Made by a program: the position numbers and the translations under genes
NCBI RefSeq assembly: GCF_004354915.1
Contig: NZ_SMSI01000001.1
Location: forward strand, 62,001-126,000
From: Pseudohoeflea suaedae
Lineage (GTDB): Bacteria; Pseudomonadota; Alphaproteobacteria; Rhizobiales; Rhizobiaceae
Direction of reading: 5' to 3'
DNA: 64,000 nucleotides
The notes under the pieces: model-generated
Databases searched by the model: none
What the model was told of the DNA's origin: nothing
Seen by the model: the letters and a program-made list of their open reading frames with translations, nothing else
Shown here: one piece after another, positions 57,601-64,000 of the stretch
Layout: every line of letters begins with the position of its first letter
How positions within the stretch are numbered: position 1 is the stretch's first letter

Positions 57601-58524
57601 CTATTCCGCAGCCTGCTTTGCGGCCTCTTCGGCCACGGCCACGGGCTCGAAACGGACATCGCTGTCGGCGGCAAGCGCGTGAACCGTATGATCCTCGAGC
57701 GCCTTGGTCACCTCGTTGGGATCACCGTCGAGGTCGTCGGGCGAGATCGGATGACCGATGGTGAAGGAGAAGGTCTGCCGCTTCTTGTTGAGAAGCTCGT
57801 GGAAGATCGTCATGTCCCTCAGTTCGGTCGAGTGCTTGGCCAGCCAGTAGAAGAGGCCGGAATTGCGCGACACCACGTGAACGGGCACGACCGTGAGATT
57901 ATGCTTGCGCGCCAGGCTGACCGCCGAAATCTTCCAGGGGCGCTCGGTGAGCTTGCCCTCGTGCCAGTAGGCGATGCGGCCTGATGGAAACAGAACGGTC
58001 GCCTTGCCTTCCTGCACTGCGCGATTGGTCAGAACCAGCGTCTCGCGCGCCTTGCCGCGGGTCTTGTGCTCCTGCCGCCACTCCACTGGAATGATCATCT
58101 CGGAAAACCGCGGATTGACCCGGATCGCATCGCGGTTGGCGAAGAACATCATGTCCGGGCGGATCGACTTGAGAAGATCGAAGACCGCGACCCCGTCGGC
58201 GATTCCCGTCGGGTGATTCGGCACCATCAGGAAGCCGCCCTCGCGTGGAATGCGATCGGCGTGACGCACCTGGATTTCGAGATCGAGAAGGTCGGAAAGG
58301 CAGGCGAAGGCATCGAAGCCGGACTTGCCGGCCAGCTCGTCGGCCAGCTCGATAGCCTGACGGTACTTGAAGAGCGAATAGAGGAAGGGACGGAGAACGG
58401 GCCATGCCGGATTGCGCACCAGCCGTTCGCCGCGCTCGGTGATCAGCTGGTCGATGATATGACCGGGACACCCGAAGGAGACCTGGGCAATCGCTTCGGT
58501 AAAGGTCGGTCGCCGACTCGTCAT
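57601..58524 (-). CDS. PlsC-type acyltransferase (1-acylglycerol-phosphate or lyso-lipid acyltransferase-like)
   Basis: A 307-residue protein with the acyltransferase box HPTGIAD (H-x4-D, in GGFLMVPNHPTGIADG), a glycine-proline block VLFPSGRIAYW and PVHVVSRNSGLFYWLAKHS further on. It should move an acyl chain from acyl-ACP or acyl-CoA to a lysolipid at the inner membrane. Whether the acceptor is glycerophosphate or lyso-ornithine lipid (OlsA type) cannot be told. No olsB is beside it. Confidence 0.82.
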   Translation of the reverse strand: MTSRRPTFTEAIAQVSFGCPGHIIDQLITERGERLVRNPAWPVLRPFLYSLFKYRQAIELADELAGKSGFDAFACLSDLLDLEIQVRHADRIPREGGFLMVPNHPTGIADGVAVFDLLKSIRPDMMFFANRDAIRVNPRFSEMIIPVEWRQEHKTRGKARETLVLTNRAVQEGKATVLFPSGRIAYWHEGKLTERPWKISAVSLARKHNLTVVPVHVVSRNSGLFYWLAKHSTELRDMTIFHELLNKKRQTFSFTIGHPISPDDLDGDPNEVTKALEDHTVHALAADSDVRFEPVAVAEEAAKQAAE

Positions 58525-58686
58525 GAAAGCTCCCTTGGGGCTCGACGCTCTATTACAGCGGATTGTGAAACTAGCATGACGTCAATGAGTTCCGCCCGCC
58601 GTTTACCGCCCGATAAGCTGTAAATGCGAAGCTTGCAGGTATCTGTCAATGGGTGCGGGCCACTGCCCGTCCGCGAAGGTCTGCCG

Positions 58687-59622
58687 ATGAATGCGCCGCT
58701 CATCTTTGCCGCTTCCGATGTGCTCGCCGAAAAACAGCGGTGGTTGGCGCAATTGGCGCATGAACGCCGCCTCTCCGTCAAGACCGTCGAGGCCTATGAA
58801 CGCGACCTGCGCCAGTTCCTCACATTTCTGACGACCCATGTCGGCGGACCGGCGAAACTCGATGATCTCGCCGATCTCAAGCCGCTCGACATGCGCGCCT
58901 TCCTTGCCGAACGCCGCCGCGAGGGCGCCGGCGCACGCACGCTGGGCCGCGGTCTCGCCGGCATCCGCTCGTTTCTCAGACATCTCGAAAAGCGCGGCCT
59001 CGCCAATGCGGCGGGTGTGTTTGCCATGCGCGCACCGAAGCAGCCGAAATCGCTGCCCAAGCCGCTGTCCGCCGATGCCGCGCTCCGGGTGATCGACGCC
59101 CGGGAGCAAATGGCGTCCGAACCGTGGATCGCCGCCCGCGATGCGGCCGTGCTCACGCTTCTTTACGGTTGCGGCCTGCGCATTTCCGAAGCGCTTGGCC
59201 TCACAACAGCCGATTTTCCGGATGGCGCGCAGTCGCTGCGTATCACCGGCAAGGGCGGCAAGACCCGGCTCGTGCCGCTCCTCCCGCAGGCTCTGCAAGC
59301 CGTCCATGAATATCTCGACCTCTCGCCGTTCAAGCCCGGCAGCCATGAGCCTCTTTTCCGCGGCGCGCGCGGCGGACCGCTGCAGCCCGCGATCGTGCAG
59401 AAGCAGATGCGGCTGTTGCGCGGCGCTCTCGGTCTCCCCGATTCGGCGACCCCGCATGCCTTGAGGCACTCCTTCGCCACCCACCTTCTGGCCGGAGGCG
59501 GGGATCTGCGCACCATTCAGGAACTCCTCGGCCATGCGAGCCTCTCGACCACGCAGGTCTATACCGGGGTCGACAGCGCAAGACTTCTGGAGATCTACGA
59601 CCGCGCCCATCCGCGCGCCTGA
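58687..59622 (+). CDS. xerC: Site-specific tyrosine recombinase XerC
   Basis: A 311-residue tyrosine recombinase with an N-terminal SAM-like DNA-binding domain (about 15-105, LSVKTVEAYERDLRQFLTFL) and a catalytic domain with Arg in GCGLRISEAL, His-x-x-Arg in HALRHSFATHLL, His in LLGHASLSTT and the nucleophile Tyr in QVYTGVD. With XerD it resolves chromosome dimers at dif. The ATG at 58687 follows GAAGG. The chromosomal setting speaks for XerC rather than a phage integrase. Confidence 0.93.
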   Translation: MNAPLIFAASDVLAEKQRWLAQLAHERRLSVKTVEAYERDLRQFLTFLTTHVGGPAKLDDLADLKPLDMRAFLAERRREGAGARTLGRGLAGIRSFLRHLEKRGLANAAGVFAMRAPKQPKSLPKPLSADAALRVIDAREQMASEPWIAARDAAVLTLLYGCGLRISEALGLTTADFPDGAQSLRITGKGGKTRLVPLLPQALQAVHEYLDLSPFKPGSHEPLFRGARGGPLQPAIVQKQMRLLRGALGLPDSATPHALRHSFATHLLAGGGDLRTIQELLGHASLSTTQVYTGVDSARLLEIYDRAHPRA

Positions 59623-59731
59623 GCCGCTGCGCCCGGAGCGGAGTAACCATTCGCTAACCATCCCGCGTGTTGACTGTGCGTCCTTAACGCTTTCCTCTCG
59701 AAATCCGGTCATAGGATGCGAGGATGAACCA

Positions 59732-60835
59732 ATGGGGATCATGCGCATGAGACTGTCTGTGAACGACCACCGCCCGATGTATTTCACATTCCGGCTGCGC
59801 GACGTCGTGACCGCTTTTGCGCTCGCATTTCCCTATCTGCTGCTCTTTGCGCTCATCAGCGCGATGCTCTTTGCTCCCCGTGTCGCAAACGCGGCGCCGG
59901 TCGCCTGCGAGGGCAAGAGCCTCGTCCAGTCATTGAAGACCGAATCGCCCGAACGTTATGCCGAAGCGATTGCCGAAGGCGAAGCCATACCCAATGGGCA
60001 TGGCAAGCTCTGGCGGATCGAAAAGGCGGGCACTGACCCGTCTTTTCTTTTTGGCACCATGCATGTGACCGACCCACGCGTGACGAAAATGTCCGCGCCC
60101 GCGGAAAAGGCCTTCGACGGGTCGAGAACGGTCGTCATCGAGACGATCGACATCCTCGACCCGCAAAAGGCGCAGCTCGCTCTTCTCGGCAAGCCGGAAC
60201 TGACCATGTTCACCGACGGTTCGTCGCTCGATACGCTTCTCGACGAGAACGAACTGGAACTGGTGAAATCGGAGCTCGATCGCCGCGGCATTCCCTTGCC
60301 GCTGGTGGCGCGGATGAAGCCGTGGATGATTGCCGGCATGATCGCCCTGCCCGACTGCGAAACCCTCAACAAGCAGGCCGGCCTCGCCTTTCTCGACCAG
60401 AAGATCGCCGAAAGGGCCAAGGCCGAAGGCAAGGATCTCAAGGGTCTGGAATCGATCGGCGAGCAACTGGAAGCCATGAACAGCCTGCCGATGGAGTTCC
60501 ATGTCCAGGGTCTGGTGGAAACCATCAAGCTCGGCGACCTGATGCCCGACATCATGGCGACGATGACCGATCTCTACCTCCAGGGCGATATCGCCATGAT
60601 CATGCCGGTCATCACCGCCGCCTCGCCGGAAGATCTCGACGAGGAGGCAGAAGGCTATGCCCAGTTCGAGGATCGCATCATCCGCATGCGCAATCATGTC
60701 ATGGCGGAGCGCGCCGCCCCCATCCTCGAAGACGGCGCTGCCTTCATCGCCGTTGGCGCGCTGCACCTGCCCGGCAAAGAAGGTGTCGTCGCCCTTCTCC
60801 GGAAGGACGGCTACGAGGTTACCCTCGTCGAGTGA
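59732..60835 (+). CDS. TraB/GumN family protein
   Basis: A 367-residue protein with a hydrophobic N-terminal segment (about 30-55, ending in VANA) and the TraB/GumN core: LWRIEKAGTDPSFLFGTMHVTDPRV, VVIETID, ESIGEQLEAMNSLPMEFHVQ and GAAFIAVGALHLPGKEGVVALL. The GTMH and GALHLPG motifs are the conserved metalloprotease-like marks of the family (GxxH). Role unknown, probably exported. The ATG at 59732 has GAGG 8 bases upstream. In-frame ATGs at 59741 and 59747 are less well placed. Confidence 0.83.
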   Translation: MGIMRMRLSVNDHRPMYFTFRLRDVVTAFALAFPYLLLFALISAMLFAPRVANAAPVACEGKSLVQSLKTESPERYAEAIAEGEAIPNGHGKLWRIEKAGTDPSFLFGTMHVTDPRVTKMSAPAEKAFDGSRTVVIETIDILDPQKAQLALLGKPELTMFTDGSSLDTLLDENELELVKSELDRRGIPLPLVARMKPWMIAGMIALPDCETLNKQAGLAFLDQKIAERAKAEGKDLKGLESIGEQLEAMNSLPMEFHVQGLVETIKLGDLMPDIMATMTDLYLQGDIAMIMPVITAASPEDLDEEAEGYAQFEDRIIRMRNHVMAERAAPILEDGAAFIAVGALHLPGKEGVVALLRKDGYEVTLVE

Positions 60836-60838
60836 GGG

Positions 60839-61342
60839 TCAGACCCCGCTCGTCATCCGTTTCAGCGAATCCGTCCTGAAGTAGAAGCGCTGCGCCAGCG
60901 CGCCGGCGATGTGGACGGCGATCAGCGCCCAGAGGATCACCTTGAACACCTCCGCATGCAGCTCTCCCGCCGTGTCGACGTCGAAATAGTAGCGCGCGAT
61001 GCCGCTCAGCGGCATGATGAAGAACATCAGATACAACAGGGCGTGGGTGACCTTCGCCGCAAGCCGCGCAATGGCCGGTTCCTCCGCCTGTTCGGGCGGA
61101 ACACCCTGCACCTTGCGCAGGATCAGCCGCAGTACCGCCAAGGCCAGGATCGATATCCCGACATAGGCGTGAATATTGGCGCTGAACGCATCGCTAGCCG
61201 CCAGTTCGCCGCCGCGCTTTGAAATGCGGTTCCACTGTTCGATCCCGTCGGTGAACAGCAGGTTGAAGAAGATCAGCAGCGCCATGGCCCAGTGGAGGAC
61301 GCGCTGCAAGATGGAGTAGGACATGGTCGGCGATTTCGTCAT
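60839..61342 (-). CDS. Cytochrome b561
   Basis: A 167-residue protein with four membrane helices. Haem-binding His occur in LQRVLHWAMALL, FSANIHAYVG, AKVTHALLYL and LIAVHIAGALAQ, the four-helix di-haem b561 arrangement. It may pass electrons from quinol to a periplasmic acceptor or scavenge superoxide. GAGGTG lies before the ATG at 61342. It is convergent with the TraB gene, stops 3 bases apart. Confidence 0.88.
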   Translation of the reverse strand: MTKSPTMSYSILQRVLHWAMALLIFFNLLFTDGIEQWNRISKRGGELAASDAFSANIHAYVGISILALAVLRLILRKVQGVPPEQAEEPAIARLAAKVTHALLYLMFFIMPLSGIARYYFDVDTAGELHAEVFKVILWALIAVHIAGALAQRFYFRTDSLKRMTSGV

Positions 61343-61528
61343 ATTCAGACACCTCGAAAGCCGGCGGGTACCGAATTGGTAGACCTGCCGAACGGGGCCG
61401 ACAACGGGAAATCCTGCACATTACGTAGATTTAACCCGCCGGACCGCCACAGCTCACACCGAAATGTGAATTGCGCATCTCCTTCGTTCTTGTAGCTTTT
61501 GCCGTGCAACCAGCGAAAGGAGATCTCG

Positions 61529-61738
61529 ATGAAGACCGTCCTCGTATCGCTTGCCGCTCTCGGTCTCGCAACCGCGCCCGCATTCGCCATGTGCGGTCAC
61601 GACCGGATGGCCCAGTCGGAAGCACCCGTCGAAGTCGCTCGGACCATGACGGTGCCCGACAGTCTCGACATGGAAGCCACCGCCAGTATTCCGGAAAATG
61701 AAGCGACCGGGGCGACCTCCAGACCGGTTTCCGACTAA
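61529..61738 (+). CDS. Small exported protein of unknown function
   Basis: A 69-residue protein with a signal peptide of about 21 residues (MKTVLVSLAALGLATAPAFA) and a mature part of about 48 residues that starts MCGHDRMAQ and is otherwise acidic and Thr/Ser-rich. AAAGGAG lies 8 bases before the ATG, and a strong terminator follows, so it is likely a real one-gene unit. The C-x-H and Met residues at the mature N-terminus could bind a metal, but this is only a possibility. I do not recognise the family. Confidence 0.75.
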   Translation: MKTVLVSLAALGLATAPAFAMCGHDRMAQSEAPVEVARTMTVPDSLDMEATASIPENEATGATSRPVSD

Positions 61739-61775
61739 CCTACACCGGGGCCACAGCCTCTCCGGCCCCGAAACG

Positions 61776-61817
61776 AAAACCGCGCCCCGAACGGTCTTGC
61801 CGGGACGCGGTTTTTTC
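61776..61817. terminator. Strong bidirectional terminator
   Basis: AAAACCGCGCCCCG pairs with CGGGACGCGGTTTT (one mismatch), loop AACGGTCTTGC, with TT and CTT after it on the plus strand and an A-run before it. It separates the small exported protein gene and lpdA, which converge here. Confidence 0.88.
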
Positions 61818-61855
61818 TTGCCCGTCGACGCAAAAGTCGTGCGCCGGCTTGCCGA

Positions 61856-63265
61856 TCACATGTGGATCGGCTTGGCGAAGGTCGCGAGGGCTGCCTCGCG
61901 CACGGCTTCGCTCATGGTCGGGTGAGCGTGGCAGGTGCGACCCAGATCTTCCGACGAACCGCCGAATTCCATCAGCACGGCCACTTCGTGGATCATCTCG
62001 CCGGCACCGACGCCGACGATGTGGCAGCCCAGGACACGGTCGGTCTCGGCATCGGCCAGGAACTTCACGAAGCCGTCGGTTGCGAGCATGGCGCGCGCCC
62101 GGCCATTGGCGGAGAACGGGAACTTGCCGACCTTGTATTTCACGCCGGCTTCCTTGAGCTCTTCCTCGGTCTTGCCGACGGAGGCCACTTCCGGGCTCGT
62201 ATAGACCACGCTCGGAATGACGTCGTAGTTCACGTGTCCCGCCTGGCCGGCGAGAATTTCGGCAAGTGCCACGCCTTCGTCCTCGGCCTTGTGAGCGAGC
62301 ATCGGCCCGGCGATCACGTCGCCGATGGCGTAAACGCCGGAGACATTGGTCTGGTAGTGATGGTCGGTGCGCACCCGGCCGCGCTCGTCGAGGACCACGC
62401 CGGCTTCTTCGAGGCCCAGGCCCGCAGTATAGGGCTTGCGACCGGTCGAGATCAGCACGATGTCGGCATCGATGGTTTCGGCGTCACCGCCCTTCACCGG
62501 CTCGAACGTGACCTTCGCACCCTTCTTGCCGTTCTTTTCGACACCGGTGACCTTGGCGCCGAGCTTGAAGTCCATGCCCTGCTTGGCGAGCATGCGCTGG
62601 AACTGCTTGGAGACCTCGCCATCCATGCCGCCCAGGATCTTGTCGAGATATTCGACGACGGTCACCTTGGCGCCGAGACGCGCCCAGACCGAACCCAGTT
62701 CGAGGCCGATCACGCCGCCACCGACGACCACCATCTTTTCCGGCACCTTGTCGAGTGCGATCGCACCGGTCGAGGAGACGATCGTCTTCTCGTCGATATC
62801 GACATCGACGCCCGGAATGCCCGCGACATCGGATCCGGTGGCGATGATGATGTTCTTGCCTTCGACGGTCGAGGTCTTGCCGTCGGCATCGGTCACTTCC
62901 ACCTTGCCCTGACCGACCAGCTTGCCGGTACCGATGATCCCGTCGATCTTGTTCTTCTTGAAGAGGAAGGCCACGCCGTCGACGTTCGACTTCACGGTCG
63001 CGTCCTTGTGCGCCATCATCGCCTTGAGGTCGAGTTCCGGCTTGCCGACCTTCACACCGAGATCGGGCAGGTTGTGGGCAGCCTGCTCGAACATTTCGGA
63101 CGCATGCAGCAGCGCCTTGGACGGAATGCAGCCGATATTCAGGCATGTGCCGCCATAGGTGGCGCGCTTTTCGATCACCGCCACTTTCAGACCGAGCTGA
63201 GCAGCCTTGACCGCACACACATATCCACCCGGTCCCGATCCGATAACGACGACATCATAAGCCAT
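61856..63265 (-). CDS. lpdA: Dihydrolipoyl dehydrogenase (E3)
   Basis: A 469-residue flavoprotein with FAD-binding VVIGSGPGGYVCAVKAA, the redox disulfide Cys41/Cys46 in GGTCLNIGCIPSK, NAD-binding VVVGGGVIGLELGSVWARLG and the catalytic His-Glu in CHAHPTMSEAVREAAL. It reoxidises lipoyl groups of 2-oxoacid dehydrogenases. In other rhizobia this gene with the adjoining SDR gene follows sucA-sucB, so it is probably E3 of the 2-oxoglutarate dehydrogenase complex. sucAB would lie beyond the window edge. Confidence 0.93.
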   Translation of the reverse strand: MAYDVVVIGSGPGGYVCAVKAAQLGLKVAVIEKRATYGGTCLNIGCIPSKALLHASEMFEQAAHNLPDLGVKVGKPELDLKAMMAHKDATVKSNVDGVAFLFKKNKIDGIIGTGKLVGQGKVEVTDADGKTSTVEGKNIIIATGSDVAGIPGVDVDIDEKTIVSSTGAIALDKVPEKMVVVGGGVIGLELGSVWARLGAKVTVVEYLDKILGGMDGEVSKQFQRMLAKQGMDFKLGAKVTGVEKNGKKGAKVTFEPVKGGDAETIDADIVLISTGRKPYTAGLGLEEAGVVLDERGRVRTDHHYQTNVSGVYAIGDVIAGPMLAHKAEDEGVALAEILAGQAGHVNYDVIPSVVYTSPEVASVGKTEEELKEAGVKYKVGKFPFSANGRARAMLATDGFVKFLADAETDRVLGCHIVGVGAGEMIHEVAVLMEFGGSSEDLGRTCHAHPTMSEAVREAALATFAKPIHM

Positions 63266-63358
63266 TGTCTTTTCCCTTTCGCTCGCCGAACGCAGAAGTC
63301 TCTTCCGCGCCCTTCATCGATCTTGTTTCGGGGATGCGCGACCCGCATCCCGCAATTT

Positions 63359-64000
63359 CTATCGCCCGCCGGATACCTCGAGAAAGGTTCCGGTCACGTA
63401 ACTTGCCCGATCCGACAGCAGATAGATCACGCCGTCGGCGATCTCCTCCGGCTCCCCGATCCGTTTCATCGGCACCGCGCCACGCACGCGCTCCGGCCGG
63501 TCAGGCTGGCCGCCGCTCGCATGGATATCGGTATATGTGGTGCCGGGGCGCACCGAATTCACCCGTATGCCGTCCTCGGCGACTTCCAGCGCAAGGCCGC
63601 GCGTGAAGGTATCGACCGCGGCCTTCGAGGCGGCGTAATCGACATATTCGTCGGCGCTGCCGAGCCGGGCTGCTACCGAGGAAATATTGACGATCGCCCC
63701 ACCCCTGCCGCCGAAGCGGGTCGACATGCGCCGCACCGCCTCGCGCGAGCACAGGATCAGCCCCGTCACGTTGACCCGCATGGTGCGCTCGATACGGGCG
63801 GCATCGAAATCCTCGACACGGGCCTTGTCACCCAGCACACCCGCATTGTTGACGAGCCCGTCGATCCGGCCCCAGCGATCGTCGATCGCCTTGTAAATCG
63901 ACAGGATGTCCTCTTCCGAGCCGAGATCGCCCTTCACCGCAAAGGCTTCGCCACCCTTCGCCTCGATGTCTGCCACGACCTTTGCGGCGGCGGCGTCATT
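63359..64000 (-). CDS. SDR family oxidoreductase (N-terminus beyond window edge)
   Basis: At least 213 residues of a classical short-chain dehydrogenase. It has NNAG (GLVNNAGVLG), catalytic Ser in VNISSVAARLG, Y-x-x-x-K in YVDYAASKAAVD, SVRPGTTYTDIHAS and the C-terminal ITGxxLxVSGGR-like TGTFLEVSGGR. The N-terminal Rossmann glycine motif lies upstream of base 64000, so the frame is cut. It is 93 bases before lpdA on the same strand. Substrate unknown. Confidence 0.85.
   Translation of the reverse strand, partial: NDAAAAKVVADIEAKGGEAFAVKGDLGSEEDILSIYKAIDDRWGRIDGLVNNAGVLGDKARVEDFDAARIERTMRVNVTGLILCSREAVRRMSTRFGGRGGAIVNISSVAARLGSADEYVDYAASKAAVDTFTRGLALEVAEDGIRVNSVRPGTTYTDIHASGGQPDRPERVRGAVPMKRIGEPEEIADGVIYLLSDRASYVTGTFLEVSGGR

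Noticed and set aside
58687-59622. Phage or island integrase
   Set aside because: The tyrosine recombinase has XerC motifs and length, and sits among core genes without att-like repeats or phage genes.

Overview
The window is high-GC chromosomal DNA from an alphaproteobacterium of the order Hyphomicrobiales (Rhizobiales), most likely Rhizobiaceae or a close family. The support is a gbpR-chvE-gguAB sugar locus, an F1-only ATP synthase operon (atpHAGDC without F0 genes), the conserved order rplU-rpmA-GNAT-obgE-proB-proA-nadD-rsfS-rlmH-envC-ctpA-rppH, and a lipoamide dehydrogenase next to an SDR gene. The genus cannot be fixed from sequence reading alone. I see no prophage, insertion sequence, CRISPR array or replication origin.

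Layout. 1-2.8 kb: an N-formylglutamate amidohydrolase-type gene (cut by the window edge), divergent from an RpiR-type regulator, then an ArsR-type regulator and a DUF2189 membrane protein. 3-8.4 kb: a YtfQRT/YjfF-type furanose importer ending in a GntR regulator. 8.4-22.1 kb: gbpR, divergent from a long sugar operon: chvE, gguA, gguB, an arabinonate/galactonate-type dehydratase, sugar 1-dehydrogenase, dgoK, dgoA, galM, 2-keto-3-deoxyarabonate dehydratase, lactonase and a 2-oxoglutarate-semialdehyde dehydrogenase. Together these encode uptake plus oxidative, non-phosphorylating breakdown of L-arabinose to 2-oxoglutarate and of D-galactose to pyruvate and glyceraldehyde 3-phosphate. 22.1-24.6 kb: a succinate-semialdehyde dehydrogenase gene divergent from an IclR regulator, with two likely operators between them.

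24.6-34.1 kb: an iron locus on the minus strand, comprising a TonB-dependent siderophore receptor, fhuC, fhuD, fhuB, an ABC exporter half-transporter and a FhuF-type reductase. It is preceded by an AraC-type regulator that is split by an apparent frameshift. Three 19-bp direct repeats lie between regulator and receptor. 34.3 kb: tRNA-Ser(CGA).

34.5-47.4 kb: housekeeping genes for ribosome (L21 with an unusual C-terminal helix-hairpin-helix extension, L27, ObgE, RsfS, RlmH), proline synthesis (ProB, ProA), NAD synthesis (NadD), cell wall (EnvC-like factor, CtpA, divergent polysaccharide deacetylase), RNA turnover (RppH) and acetyltransferases. 47.4-52.5 kb: F1 ATP synthase on the minus strand, with degenerate heptamer repeats between atpC and atpD. 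52.7-54.5 kb: three small genes (membrane protein, XRE regulator, DUF2061) between atpH and priA. 54.5-64 kb: priA, transaldolase-like fsa, an acyltransferase, xerC, a TraB/GumN protein, cytochrome b561, a small exported protein, lpdA and a truncated SDR gene.

Most of the window is ordinary core chromosome. The most notable content is the pairing of two sugar importers with a complete two-branch oxidative pathway, the iron locus with an embedded exporter and a broken regulator, and several short repeat or palindrome elements at regulatory positions.
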